Shown one piece after another: positions 5,578-13,846 of a stretch of DNA of 13,846 nt (the stretch's first letter is position 1; each line of letters opens with the position of its first letter). The stretch lies in contig JAFNXT010000286.1 of assembly GCA_017378975.1 (NCBI GenBank), forward strand, positions 1 through 13,846, written 5' to 3'. The stretch comes from Oscillospiraceae bacterium (GTDB lineage Bacteria; Bacillota; Clostridia; Oscillospirales; Oscillospiraceae). A program made the translations under genes and the position numbers. The notes under the pieces are model-generated. The model did no database searches, was not told the origin of the DNA, and saw only the letters and a program-made list of their open reading frames with translations.

Positions 5578-7841
5578 TCGGATGCCTCTTTCTTCTTACG
5601 GGTGGTCGTCTTCTTTGCCGTCGTCTTCTTCGTGGCGGTCTTCTTGGCGGCAGTCTTCTTGGGGGCGGACTTCTTGGTCTTCTTCTCGTCCTTATCCGCC
5701 ACCGGTGCCTCGCCATCCTCTCCGGCGGCGGTGGGCTTCTTGTAATAGCCTCTCTTATCCTCCGGCAGGAAGTCCTCGCAGGTCTCATTGATGCAGAAGG
5801 GCTTCATACGACCTCTGCCGGACTTCTTGAACATGGTGAAGCCGCACTTGGGACAATCCTCCGCCGTGGGCACGTCCCATGTCATGAAGCCGCAGTCGGC
5901 GCCACGCTCACAGGCGTAATAAGCGAAGCCACGCTTGGACTTGCGCTTGAGGATGGTGCTGGCACACTTGGGACACCGTCCGGGCATCCGTTCCACGATG
6001 GGCTTGGTGTTGGTACACTCCGGCCAGCCGGGGCAGGCAAGGAACTTGCCGAACCGGCCCATCTTGATCACCATGTTCTTGCCGCAGACCTCGCAGATCT
6101 CCTCGGTGACTTCATCCGGCACCTTCAGGCGAACGCCCTCCAGCGCCGTCTCCGCATCCTGAAGCTCCTGATGGAAGCCGCCGTAGAACTCGGAAAGCAG
6201 ATCCTTCCAGTCCCGCTTGCCCTCTTCCACCTCGTCCAGTCTGCGCTCCATATTGGCGGTGAACTCCACATCGATGATGTCCCGGAACCGGTCCATCATG
6301 AGTCCGTTCACCACCTCGCCCAATGCCGTGGGCACCAGACGCTTGTCCTGCTTATCCACATACTCCCGGTCCTGGATCGTGGAGACGATGGAAGCGTAGG
6401 TCGAAGGTCTTCCCACGCCCTTCTCCTCCATGGCCTTGACCAGCGTGGCCTCGGTATACCGGGCCGGGGGCTGGGTGAAATGCTGTTCCTTCTTGATATC
6501 CCGGGCCGTGGCCTCGTCTCCCACCTGCAGATCCGGCAGAGGGGATCCCATAGCCTCCCCGTCCTCATCCTTGCCCTCTTCGTAAACGGCGATGAAGCCG
6601 GCGAAACGCATGCTCTGATGGGAACTGCGGAAAATATGCCCGGCACACTGGGTGTCGATCGACACCGTATCATAAATGGCGTTGGCCATCTGGGAAGCCA
6701 GGAACCGGCTCCAGATCAGCTTATACAGCCGATACTGATCCTTGGTCAGACTGCTCTGGATCCTCTCGGGGTCCAGCTCCACATGGGTGGGCCGGATCGC
6801 CTCGTGGGCATCCTGCGCGTTCCCCTTGGTCTTGAACACATGGTGCTTACCATAATAATAGTCCTCGCCATAGCGGTGACGGATGAACCCGGCGGCGGCA
6901 TCCATGGCCTCGTCAGACAGACGCAGAGAGTCCGTACGCATGTAGGTGATCAGACCCAAGGTGCCCTCGCCGTAAACATCCACGCCTTCATACAACTGCT
7001 GGGCGATCGCCATGGTACGCTTGGGGGTCATGTTCAGCTTCCGGGAAGCCTCCTGCTGGAGGGTGGAAGTGGTGAAGGGAGGCGCGGCGGACCGCTTCTT
7101 CTCGCTCTTCTTCACATTGGTGACGGTGAAGCGCTTCCCCTGGATGTCGGAGATGATCTGATCGACCTCCACTTCGCTCCCCAGTTCCCGTTTCTTGTCC
7201 TCGCCATGGTAATGGGCAAGGAAGGAACCGGGCTTGCCCACCCGGTCCAGCATCACATCCAAAGACCAGTATTCTCTGGGCTGGAAGGCCCGGATCTCGT
7301 TCTCCCGGTCCACCACCAGCCGGGTGGCCACGCTCTGGACACGTCCTGCGGACAGGCCCCGGCGGACCTTCTTCCAAAGCAGGGGGGACAGCTGATAGCC
7401 CACGATCCGGTCCAGGATCCGTCGGGCCTGCTGTGCGTCCACCAGATCCCCGTCGATATCTCTGGGGGAACGGATCGCCTCGGTGACGACCTTCTGGGTG
7501 ATCTCGTTGAAGGTGACCCGGTGAGCCTTCTCATCAGGCAGACCCAACAGCTCCTTCAGATGCCAACTGATCGCCTCGCCCTCACGGTCCGGGTCAGTTG
7601 CGAGGTACACGGTATCCACCTGAGCCGCGGCGGCCTTCAGTTCCCGGATCAGCTCTTCCTTCCCCTTCACGGGGATGTAATGAGGATCGAAGGTCTCCAG
7701 ATCCACACCCATGGTGCTCTTGGGCAGATCCCGCAGATGGCCCATGCTGGCCTTGACGGTGAAATCCGGTCCCAGATATTTGCCGATCGTCTTGGCCTTG
7801 GAAGGCGACTCCACGATCACCAGATTCGACGCTTTAGACAT
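5574..7841 (-). CDS. topA: DNA topoisomerase I (type IA)
   Basis: TopA relaxes negative supercoils by a single-strand break through a 5'-phosphotyrosine. The predicted 755-residue protein starts with the TOPRIM element [18 protein letters not shown] (E11), with the metal site DPDREGE at 83-89. Y300 in [10 protein letters not shown] is the catalytic tyrosine. Three four-cysteine zinc modules follow: C583/C586/C603/C609, C623/C626/C644/C650 and C663/C666/C683/C688. The end (about 717-752) is a low-complexity lysine/alanine/threonine tail built from repeats such as KKTAAKK, encoded by recurring GTCTTCTT on the plus strand. A basic tail of this kind probably adds nonspecific DNA binding. The start is ATG 7841 with GGAG about 10 nt upstream. 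dprA ends 48 nt earlier, the usual dprA-topA order of Firmicutes. Confidence 0.97.
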   Translation of the reverse strand: MSKASNLVIVESPSKAKTIGKYLGPDFTVKASMGHLRDLPKSTMGVDLETFDPHYIPVKGKEELIRELKAAAAQVDTVYLATDPDREGEAISWHLKELLGLPDEKAHRVTFNEITQKVVTEAIRSPRDIDGDLVDAQQARRILDRIVGYQLSPLLWKKVRRGLSAGRVQSVATRLVVDRENEIRAFQPREYWSLDVMLDRVGKPGSFLAHYHGEDKKRELGSEVEVDQIISDIQGKRFTVTNVKKSEKKRSAAPPFTTSTLQQEASRKLNMTPKRTMAIAQQLYEGVDVYGEGTLGLITYMRTDSLRLSDEAMDAAAGFIRHRYGEDYYYGKHHVFKTKGNAQDAHEAIRPTHVELDPERIQSSLTKDQYRLYKLIWSRFLASQMANAIYDTVSIDTQCAGHIFRSSHQSMRFAGFIAVYEEGKDEDGEAMGSPLPDLQVGDEATARDIKKEQHFTQPPARYTEATLVKAMEEKGVGRPSTYASIVSTIQDREYVDKQDKRLVPTALGEVVNGLMMDRFRDIIDVEFTANMERRLDEVEEGKRDWKDLLSEFYGGFHQELQDAETALEGVRLKVPDEVTEEICEVCGKNMVIKMGRFGKFLACPGWPECTNTKPIVERMPGRCPKCASTILKRKSKRGFAYYACERGADCGFMTWDVPTAEDCPKCGFTMFKKSGRGRMKPFCINETCEDFLPEDKRGYYKKPTAAGEDGEAPVADKDEKKTKKSAPKKTAAKKTATKKTTAKKTTTRKKKEASE

Positions 7842-7889
7842 GTTCGCTTAACTCCATTCCATCCCGTCGCATCCGCAACGGGATCTGTT

Positions 7890-9095
7890 TCATTCCAGTT
7901 CCAGCATATTCCCCGGGAGGCGCCGGATGATCTTCCGGACCTCCAGCATGGTCAGCACGCCGATGACCTGCCCCGAAGGCAGGCCCGTGGCAGCGATCAC
8001 ATCATCGGTCAGGCTCCTGCCCCGTTCCAAATACTGAACGATGGCCCGCTCTGTTTCCGACAGGACTACGCCTGTGTTTTCCCCGTAAATATACGGCGAG
8101 TGTCCGCCATTGTCAATCCCTTTTTTATTTTTCGGCGGTTCCGGGACCGGCATCTTACGGTTTTGCGCCACCATAGGCGGTGCTTCCTCCACCGGCGGCT
8201 CCGTGTCCACGGTCCATTCCGTTACGGCAGGATACCGGGAAGCATACTCCCCCACCACGTCCCAGCCGCAGGTGGCCACGGCGGCACCGTCCCGGAGCAG
8301 AGCATTGCTTCCGGCGCAGGCGGCCACATCGATGTTCCCTGGCACCACGAACACGTCCCGCCCCTGTTCCCCCGCCCGCCGGGCGGTGATCAGTGCGCCA
8401 CTGCGCTCCGGGGCCTCCACCACCAGCACGCCGTCAGACAGCCCGCTGATGATCCGATTCCGCCTGGGGAAATTCCATTTATATGGCGGCGTACCGGGCG
8501 GGAACTCACTCAGAAGGCAACCTTCCCTCTCCATGCGCCCGAACAGGCTCCGGTTGGAGCTGGGGTATACCCGGTCCACACCGGTGCCCAACACGCCCAC
8601 GGCGAAGCCCTGCCCTTCCAATGCGGCCCCTGTGGCCACACCGTCGATACCGAAGGCCATACCGGACACCAAAATACCGCCGCACCGGGCGATCTGATAC
8701 CCCATCCGCCGGGCGATGCTCAGCCCGTAGGTGCTGGCCTTCCGGGTACCCACCACGCCGATGGTGGGCCGGTCCCCGAACGCCGGCAGTTCCCCTTTCA
8801 TATAGAGCACCACCGGCGGATCCGGGATCGCCCGGAGCCGGGAAGGATACGCTTCATCTGCCATGGTCATGACCCGGATCCCCTTCTGGGCACATTGGGC
8901 AAGGATCTTGTGTGCCTCATCCAAAGACTTGTCCATCAGGGCTTCCATCCCCTGCTCCGTCAGTCCCTCCACCGCCAGCTCTTCCCGAACGGCATGATAA
9001 ACATCCTCCGCGTCCGGGAACTTCTCCAACAAGGTCATCCGGACCCGGTCAGAAACACCGGACCGCTGAGCCAGCCATATCCAATGCACCAGCAT
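7890..9095 (-). CDS. dprA: DNA processing protein DprA
   Basis: DprA binds incoming single-stranded DNA and loads RecA during natural transformation, and is widely kept even where competence is unproven. The predicted 401-residue protein has an N-terminal helical SAM-like region (about 1-70) and a Rossmann-type core with GVVGTRKASTYG (113-124), SGMAFGIDG (144-152), GTGVDRVYPSSN (170-181), SEFPPGTPP, FPRRNRIISGLSD (209-221) and ALITARRAGEQGRDVFVVPG (234-253). A proline-rich, poorly conserved linker (about 295-342), encoded partly by AT-rich DNA, leads to a C-terminal winged-helix domain (about 345-401). The start is ATG 9095 with GAGGAGG 8 nt upstream. The methyltransferase gene ends 13 nt before it and topA follows. 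Confidence 0.96.
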   Translation of the reverse strand: MLVHWIWLAQRSGVSDRVRMTLLEKFPDAEDVYHAVREELAVEGLTEQGMEALMDKSLDEAHKILAQCAQKGIRVMTMADEAYPSRLRAIPDPPVVLYMKGELPAFGDRPTIGVVGTRKASTYGLSIARRMGYQIARCGGILVSGMAFGIDGVATGAALEGQGFAVGVLGTGVDRVYPSSNRSLFGRMEREGCLLSEFPPGTPPYKWNFPRRNRIISGLSDGVLVVEAPERSGALITARRAGEQGRDVFVVPGNIDVAACAGSNALLRDGAAVATCGWDVVGEYASRYPAVTEWTVDTEPPVEEAPPMVAQNRKMPVPEPPKNKKGIDNGGHSPYIYGENTGVVLSETERAIVQYLERGRSLTDDVIAATGLPSGQVIGVLTMLEVRKIIRRLPGNMLELE

Positions 9096-9108
9096 CCAGA
9101 CTACCTCC

Positions 9109-9855
9109 TCAGTTCCCCATCTGCCACATGACGATGGTCGCGGCCACCGCCGCGTTCAACGATTCACAATGGGGCCGCATGGGGATGATCAGCTCCAGAT
9201 CTCCTTCTTCCAGGATCTCCGGCCGGACGCCCCGGCCCTCACTGCCGATCACCACCGCCAGCTTCCCGGGCTCTGCCTTGCGGATATCCATGGCCCGGTC
9301 AGAAAGGGCCGTCACCGCCACAGGGATGCCAGCCTCCCGACAGGCCGCCTTCGCTTCCTCCCAAGTGGTGGTCACCACCGGGGTACGGAACACCGCGCCC
9401 ATACTGGCACGGACCGTTTTATGATTGTATGGATCGGCACACCCCTCCAGCAACGCCACCGGCACGCCCAAAGCGTCAGCCGTCCGGAGGATCGTGCCCA
9501 CATTGCCGGGATCCTGGATCCCATCCAGCAACAGCATACCGGCACAGGGCTTCAGCACTGTCTTCTCTGGCAGACGGCACAGGAACAACGCCCCCTGCGG
9601 TGCCTGCATGGGAGAGATGGAAGCCATCACATCCTCCGGCACCCGGACCAGACGTACGCCCTCCGGCACCTCGGCATCCACGCCATCAGAGAGGATCACC
9701 GTATCCAGTCCCGGCCAATGTTCCACCGCCTCCATCAGAAGCTTGGTGCCATCGGCCACGAACAGCCCGGCGGCCTCCCGTTCCCGACGGGAAGCGATCA
9801 GCTTCCGCACCTGCTGGAGCAGAGGGTTCTTCCTTCCTGTGATCCTGATCTCCAT
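9109..9855 (-). CDS. SpoU/TrmH-family RNA 2'-O-methyltransferase
   Basis: This is a trefoil-knot (SPOUT) methyltransferase that puts a methyl group on the ribose of an rRNA or tRNA nucleotide using SAM. In the predicted 248-residue protein the three SpoU motifs are clear: LDGIQDPGNVGTILRTADAL (110-129, with N118 and R124), VVIGSEGRGV (201-210) and LIIPMRPHCESLNAAVA (222-238). The N-terminal region (about 1-95), with KNPLLQQVRKL, fits the small substrate-binding domain of the family. The target nucleotide cannot be told from sequence, so no symbol is given. A GTG at 9858 directly precedes the ATG at 9855. I prefer the ATG, which shares one base with the ktrA TGA and has GTGAGG 8 nt upstream. 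dprA follows after 13 nt. Confidence 0.93.
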   Translation of the reverse strand: MEIRITGRKNPLLQQVRKLIASRREREAAGLFVADGTKLLMEAVEHWPGLDTVILSDGVDAEVPEGVRLVRVPEDVMASISPMQAPQGALFLCRLPEKTVLKPCAGMLLLDGIQDPGNVGTILRTADALGVPVALLEGCADPYNHKTVRASMGAVFRTPVVTTTWEEAKAACREAGIPVAVTALSDRAMDIRKAEPGKLAVVIGSEGRGVRPEILEEGDLELIIPMRPHCESLNAAVAATIVMWQMGN

Positions 9856-10502
9856 CACAGCTTCCTCACCTTCCTGAGCGCCTGAGAATCTCCCAGGACC
9901 ACCACCACATCGCCGGACCCGATCTTCAGATCTGCCGCCGGAGACACGATGATCTCCCCTGCCCGGCGGATCGCCAGAACGTTCAGCCCCAGCTTCGCCC
10001 GGATGTTCAACTCACGCAGATCCTTACCGACCCAAGCGGCAGGGACCGGCACTTCCACGATACCGTAGTCATCGGACAGCTCGATATAGTCCAGCACATT
10101 GGGGCTGGACAGGCTCCGTGCCAACCGCACCGCCTGCTCCTGCTCCGGCACCAGCACCCGGTCAGCGCCCAGCTTCTCCAGCACCCGGCGATGGACCTGC
10201 CCATGGGCTTTGCAGACCACCTGCGGCAGTCCCAGCTCCTTCAGATTCATGGTGGTGAGCACGGAAGCCGCCAGATCGCTGCCGATCGCCACGATGGCGC
10301 AGTCGAATTCCGCCACGCCCAGCGCCCGGAGCACGTCCTTGTCCTGTGCGTCCGCCACCACGGCATGGGTCACCTCATCGGCCACCGCCGCCACCAGCTC
10401 ACTGCTCATATCCAGAGCCAGCACCTCACAGCCCTGACGGTACAGCTCTCTTGCCACCTCAGAGCCAAAGCGTCCAAGCCCGATCACGACATAAGATCTC
10501 AT
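9855..10502 (-). CDS. ktrA: Ktr/Trk potassium uptake regulatory subunit (RCK protein)
   Basis: This cytoplasmic subunit forms a ring on the membrane channel KtrB/TrkH and gates potassium uptake in response to nucleotides. In Firmicutes the C-terminal RCK domain of such proteins can bind cyclic di-AMP. The predicted 215-residue protein has an RCK_N Rossmann fold with VVIGLGRFGSEVA (5-17), acidic D31 at the end of the second strand, and DAQDKDVLRALGV. An RCK_C domain covers about 135-215 (VPVPAAWVGKDLRELNIRAK through GSGDVVVVLG). A single RCK pair at this length fits KtrA rather than the double-length proteobacterial TrkA. TAAGGAGG, which includes the ktrB stop, serves as ribosome binding site. 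The spacing to ktrB is 10 nt, and the next gene starts at its stop. Confidence 0.94.
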   Translation of the reverse strand: MRSYVVIGLGRFGSEVARELYRQGCEVLALDMSSELVAAVADEVTHAVVADAQDKDVLRALGVAEFDCAIVAIGSDLAASVLTTMNLKELGLPQVVCKAHGQVHRRVLEKLGADRVLVPEQEQAVRLARSLSSPNVLDYIELSDDYGIVEVPVPAAWVGKDLRELNIRAKLGLNVLAIRRAGEIIVSPAADLKIGSGDVVVVLGDSQALRKVRKL

Positions 10503-10512
10503 CGCTTCCTCC

Positions 10513-11898
10513 TTATCCGATCAGCAGATCTGTGGAAGCATACCGGAACCGCTCCTCTGCCTCGTCCCCCATGAGGAACCCAAGGCTGAGGGTCAGTATG
10601 CCCACACGTCCAAAATACATATACAAAATGATCATCAACTGGGCGGCGATGCTGAGCCTGCCGGTGACCCCGGCGGTCACACCTACCGTCGCCAGTGCGG
10701 ACACCGTCTCGAACAATCCGTCCGTGAAGCTCACGGGACCGGTGGCGCTGATGAACACCGCGCCGCCCACGGCAAGGCCCACCACCAGTGCGAAGATGGT
10801 CATGGCGTCCATGACCCGTCCGGCAGGGATGGTCCTGCGGAACACGCACACGGTGCTCTTGCCTCTGGCTCTGGACCACAGGAACAGCAACAGCACCACC
10901 ATAGTCACGGTCTTCACACCGCCGGCGGTAGAGCCGGAGGAACCGCCCACCAGCATCAGCATCATGGTGATCCCCTTACCGGCATCGGTGAGCAAGGCCT
11001 GATCCACCGCCGCGAACCCGGCGGTGCGGCTGGTGACCGACTGGAAGAAGCAGTTCAGAAGCTTATCTGCCGTGGTCATAGGACCGATGGTCATGGGATT
11101 GTCCCATTCGGCCAGAGCGATGCCAAGAGTCCCCAGTGCCAGCAGGAGACCGGTCATGATCAGCACCAGCCGGGCATAGACGCTGAGCCGTCGGGGTCGG
11201 GTCAATACCTCCTGCCACACCAGAAAGCCCAGACCGCCCACGATCACCAGTGCCGACAGCGTCAAAAGCACCACCGGATCGGAAGAAAACTCCATCAGGC
11301 TGGCTCCGGGGGTGATACAGCCGAAGATATCGAAGCCTGCGTTACAAAAAGCGGAAACAGAGTGGAACACGCCCCATTTCAGCGCTGTCCAGATCCCATG
11401 CTCCGGCAGGAACCGGAGGATCAGGATCCCGGCCCCCACCGCTTCCACGGTGAAGGAGCCCACCAGTACCCATTTCTGGAGCCGGACCACATCGCCCATG
11501 TCGTTGAGGCTCAGCGCCTGCGCCATGACCATCCGCTGTTTCAGACCCACCTTCCTGCGAAAAAGGAACACGAAGAGGGTGGCGATGCTCATGAAACCCA
11601 ATCCACCGATCTGGATCAGGCTGATGATCACCACCTGCCCGAAGCCGCTCCACTGGGTGAAGGTATCGAAAAGCACCAACCCCGTGACACAGGTGGCAGA
11701 GGTGGCAGTGAACAACGCCGGACGGAGCCCACAGGACACACCGTCCCGGGATGCCACCGGCAGAGCCAACAGCACGGTCCCCAACAGGATGATCCCCAGG
11801 AACACCAACGCCACCACCTGCGTGGCCCGCAGACCTTTGAGCCTCCGCCGTGCCACCGAACGTGCCAATTTCCGATCCATCTTCACCGAACCGGTCAC
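10513..11898 (-). CDS. ktrB: Ktr/Trk potassium uptake channel subunit
   Basis: This is a membrane potassium translocation subunit. The predicted protein has 461 residues, with the four pore-loop repeats of the superfamily around G73 (SATCVTGL), G188 (FCNAGFD), G294 (SRTAGFAA) and G406 (ATVGVTAG). A glycine/serine-rich segment, GGSSGSTAGGVKT (318-330), matches the intramembrane gate loop. The length, and two hydrophobic helices around each pore loop, fit KtrB better than the longer ten-helix TrkH. Its partner ktrA follows after 10 nt. The start is uncertain: GTG 11898 has AAGGA nearby, GTG 11886 has GGAGGTGA 8 nt upstream, and ATG 11880 is a further option. All leave the membrane domain intact. 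A strong promoter just upstream makes this the first gene of the operon. Confidence 0.93.
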   Translation of the reverse strand: MTGSVKMDRKLARSVARRRLKGLRATQVVALVFLGIILLGTVLLALPVASRDGVSCGLRPALFTATSATCVTGLVLFDTFTQWSGFGQVVIISLIQIGGLGFMSIATLFVFLFRRKVGLKQRMVMAQALSLNDMGDVVRLQKWVLVGSFTVEAVGAGILILRFLPEHGIWTALKWGVFHSVSAFCNAGFDIFGCITPGASLMEFSSDPVVLLTLSALVIVGGLGFLVWQEVLTRPRRLSVYARLVLIMTGLLLALGTLGIALAEWDNPMTIGPMTTADKLLNCFFQSVTSRTAGFAAVDQALLTDAGKGITMMLMLVGGSSGSTAGGVKTVTMVVLLLFLWSRARGKSTVCVFRRTIPAGRVMDAMTIFALVVGLAVGGAVFISATGPVSFTDGLFETVSALATVGVTAGVTGRLSIAAQLMIILYMYFGRVGILTLSLGFLMGDEAEERFRYASTDLLIG

Positions 11899-11918
11899 CT
11901 CCCTTCCTTATTTAATAC

Positions 11919-11946
11919 ATTATAACCATAAGCCGATCTTTTGCAA
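11919..11946 (-). promoter_or_regulatory. Sigma-A promoter of the ktrB operon
   Basis: On the minus strand TTGCAA (11941-11946) and a perfect TATAAT (11919-11924) are 16 bp apart. The start would be near 11912, leaving only a short leader. There is therefore no room for a ydaO-type cyclic di-AMP riboswitch, which precedes some potassium transporter genes. Confidence 0.8.
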
Positions 11947-12023
11947 GACATTTTCTTCCATGCTCCTCTTCCGTCACCGCCTTACCGGTGTCAGAAAGGA
12001 ACGCCGCTCCGGCATGCTTCATA

Positions 12024-12080
12024 CCCAAAAATACGTTCACCCCCCCACCCTCCATCCATTGACTTTTGGGCTGGGGGGTG
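12024..12080. repeat. Interleaved inverted repeats over the secreted-protein promoter
   Basis: CCCAAAA (12024-12030) pairs with TTTTGGG (12064-12070), and CACCCCCC (12038-12045) pairs with GGGGGGTG (12073-12080). The two dyads interlock and cover the -35 box and spacer. They lie upstream of the predicted start, so they would act as DNA sites rather than RNA structure. The short G/C tracts could also arise by chance. Confidence 0.4.
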
Positions 12081-12087
12081 CTATAAT
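12059..12087 (+). promoter_or_regulatory. Sigma-A promoter of the secreted protein gene
   Basis: TTGACT (12059-12064) and TATAAT (12082-12087) have the ideal 17-bp spacing. Transcription would begin near 12094, giving a leader of about 73 nt before the ATG at 12167. The spacer and -10 region (GGGGGTGCTATAAT) is identical to the same part of the promoter at 2393-2420. Confidence 0.85.
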
Positions 12088-12166
12088 ATGATGGAATATT
12101 TATAATTTGCCAACGGACAGTCCTGACCGAGACCGTCACCCAACACAGAAAAAAGGAGAACGACCC

Positions 12167-13846
12167 ATGAAACGACATCCCTTGACCAAACGAGTGGCCG
12201 CACTGTTGCTGGCCGTCCTGCTGACCGTGTCAGCGGTCCCAACCAGCGTCTATGCCGCCGCGGTCGGCGACGTGGCGGCCGGTTACGTTGCAGGCACGAC
12301 CGGCCTGTCCGGCAATATCAACACCGCCGACTCCATCAGTTGGCCCATCAAGATCTACGACTACCTGAACGACGGTATGCTCTTCGAGTATTCCTCGTCC
12401 ACCGGCACAGCCACGACGAACTGGGTCTATGCCGGCGGTGAGCGGATGCCGGAGCAAGACATCGTCGGTTATGACTATACCCTCAACGGCGGCTATACCT
12501 CCGCTGTCAACTCCACCACCGGTCTGTCCACCGGCAGCAACACTGCCTTGGGCAGCGGCGCCTACGGCAAGTCCACCTACAGCAAATGGTGGGGCCATTC
12601 CAGCTCGCCCTTCTCGGCGACGCAGGTGGGCAAAGGGACTCCCGGTGCCTTCAAGTATCTGCGGATCGCCCTGAAGTCCGGTAAAGCACTCAAAGCCATG
12701 GCACTGACCAGCTTCTACTTCGATAGCTCCCAGAAGACCAGAGATTCGGTGCGCTATGTGACGATCGTCTACCGCACCAACATCTCCAGTCCCTCCATCA
12801 AGATCAGCTTCGCCAACCAGACTGCTTCCGGTGCGACGGCTACACTTTATGATTCGGCAGGAAGCGCTTGCGGATCGTACATCCCCTCCGTTTCCTCCAC
12901 CGCGCTGACCACCAGCGCGAACACCTGGATCTACAAGGTCATCGATTTGGCGGAGGTCTCCGACTCTTCCCGGTGGAACAACACTTCTTATATCTACTCC
13001 GTCATCCTTGACATAGAGAAGATGGCTGCCGGCGGTTCGGAGTATCTGGATCTGTCCCATGTGGCCTACTTCTCTGACGAGGCCTCCGCCATCAACTACG
13101 GCAAGGACGCGGCGGCGTTCTCCAACGATCCCGGTGAGTATCTGCCGGATCAGCAGGAAACGATCATCCCCTATGTCCCTGAAACAGATGATGAGACTGA
13201 TACCGTGTCACCTCCCAGCGGCGCATCTACCCATTGCCTGGACTTCACGTCTCAAAATGCCAATGAGGCCACCGTGATCGCCCTGTGGAAGGGCAGTGGC
13301 TATAATCTGTCCGTAACACAGGGCACCTCCAACAACAAGTCCTACGTAAAACTGACCAATGGCACCAGCGGCACCGGTCGGGACGCGATCCGTATCTACC
13401 ATGCGGGCAACTACAGTGAAGCCAGCGGTATACAGAAGAGCGATGCCAAGTATATATCCATGGTCTACCGGATCAGAGGCTTTTCCTCCACTCCGAAGCT
13501 GGGTGCCTATGGCATCGTAGGCGCGACCAATTCCTCCGCCAATAGTTATACCGGCCAATGGTTCAACCGGGCGGACAACAATGGTGACAGTGCCACTGAC
13601 GGCGTGGTGAGCAATGAGATCACCATGACCGCACCTTCGAATACGGATACCTGGGTGCATCTGGTCTATGATCTGACCCAGATCGACAGCACCAAGACTG
13701 CCAATCAGTATTACAATGGTGCGAATTCCAGTTCGTATCCCTATATCACATATCTGTATTGCTGGCTTCCCGGTTTTACCGATTCCAACCAGAGCATCGA
13801 TCTGGCTTACGTAGATGTTCACGCGACCTGGGATGAAGCCAACAAC
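12167..13846 (+). CDS. Secreted modular surface protein (partial, runs off the window)
   Basis: The reading frame is open from ATG 12167 to the last base (560 codons) without a stop. AAGGAG lies 8 nt before the start. Residues 1-30 form a signal peptide: basic MKRHPLTKR, then a hydrophobic core, then a cleavage-like TSVYA-AAV. The segment WPIKIYDYLNDGMLFEYS (59-76) resembles an N-terminal motif I associate from memory with large Oscillospiraceae extracellular proteins. Two related beta-rich modules follow, about 160-325 and 355-560, sharing RYVTIVYR/KYISMVYR, NTWIYKVIDL/DTWVHLVYDL and YLDLSHVAYF/SIDLAYVDVH. A proline/acid-rich linker (325-352) separates them. Composition is high in Ser, Thr, Asn, Gly and Tyr, as in carbohydrate-binding or adhesive surface proteins. 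No anchor or catalytic domain is visible because the C-terminus is missing. The specific function is unknown. Confidence 0.88.
   Translation, partial: MKRHPLTKRVAALLLAVLLTVSAVPTSVYAAAVGDVAAGYVAGTTGLSGNINTADSISWPIKIYDYLNDGMLFEYSSSTGTATTNWVYAGGERMPEQDIVGYDYTLNGGYTSAVNSTTGLSTGSNTALGSGAYGKSTYSKWWGHSSSPFSATQVGKGTPGAFKYLRIALKSGKALKAMALTSFYFDSSQKTRDSVRYVTIVYRTNISSPSIKISFANQTASGATATLYDSAGSACGSYIPSVSSTALTTSANTWIYKVIDLAEVSDSSRWNNTSYIYSVILDIEKMAAGGSEYLDLSHVAYFSDEASAINYGKDAAAFSNDPGEYLPDQQETIIPYVPETDDETDTVSPPSGASTHCLDFTSQNANEATVIALWKGSGYNLSVTQGTSNNKSYVKLTNGTSGTGRDAIRIYHAGNYSEASGIQKSDAKYISMVYRIRGFSSTPKLGAYGIVGATNSSANSYTGQWFNRADNNGDSATDGVVSNEITMTAPSNTDTWVHLVYDLTQIDSTKTANQYYNGANSSSYPYITYLYCWLPGFTDSNQSIDLAYVDVHATWDEANN

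Noticed and set aside
4234..5745. Open reading frame of 503 codons on the plus strand opposite trmFO
   Set aside because: Antisense shadow of trmFO and the topA tail; its C-terminal FFVAVFL-type stretch is the complement of the lysine-rich topA tail, not a real membrane helix.
6171..9131. Open reading frame of 986 codons on the plus strand opposite topA and dprA
   Set aside because: It lies wholly antisense to two clear conserved genes, its translation is rich in H, L, G, P and R as expected from a GC-rich complementary strand, and no domain is recognisable.
11899..12166. Possible ydaO (cyclic di-AMP) riboswitch before ktrB
   Set aside because: The ktrB promoter lies only about 20 nt before the start codon, so there is no leader long enough for a riboswitch.
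11912..12178. 88-codon minus-strand frame between ktrB and the secreted protein gene
   Set aside because: It covers both divergent promoters and the secreted gene start, lacks a convincing ribosome binding site, and has no recognisable domain.
12230..13822. Two minus-strand frames (12230-13060 and 13208-13822) opposite the secreted protein
   Set aside because: The plus strand has a signal peptide, ribosome binding site, promoter and internal module repeats; the minus frames have glycine/valine/isoleucine-rich shadow composition.

Overview
The window looks like chromosome of a GC-rich, Gram-positive anaerobe of the Clostridia, most like the Oscillospiraceae. This is inferred from gene content (TrmFO, DprA, PlsX, Ktr-type potassium uptake), AAGGAGG-type ribosome binding sites, sigma-A-like promoters and dispersed palindromic repeats; no rRNA or species marker is present.

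The core (2549-11898, minus strand) is one tight co-directional run of eight genes: ktrB, ktrA, a SpoU/TrmH-family RNA methyltransferase, dprA, topA, trmFO, plsX and rnc. Most junctions overlap or are under 20 nt; the widest gap is 48 nt. A TTGCAA-16-TATAAT promoter (11919-11946) lies in front of ktrB, and a perfect 14-bp stem with U-tract (2507-2544) lies 4 nt after the rnc stop, so the set reads as one operon of about 9.4 kb. It joins potassium uptake to RNA modification and processing, DNA topology and uptake, and the start of phospholipid synthesis. No acpP lies between plsX and rnc.

The left part (1-2506) is accessory. It holds a minus-strand MerR-type regulator fused to three membrane segments and a probable extracellular domain (303-1547), with a MerR-style promoter (19-bp spacer containing a dyad). 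It also holds a small AT-richer membrane protein (1709-2284). Four copies of a palindromic REP-like repeat lie around these genes. One copy supplies the last eight codons and the stop of the small membrane protein; another lies in that gene's 5' leader. A separate GC-rich cluster of three hairpins sits at 88-187.

On the right (12167 to the window end, plus strand) a divergently transcribed gene with a near-consensus promoter starts a secreted protein. It has a signal peptide and at least two related beta-rich modules, and is cut by the window edge.

The least described parts are the membrane-anchored MerR sensor with its self-operator, the repeat-derived C-terminus of its neighbour, and the modular secreted protein. 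I see no CRISPR array, tRNA, rRNA, transposase or recognised defence system.
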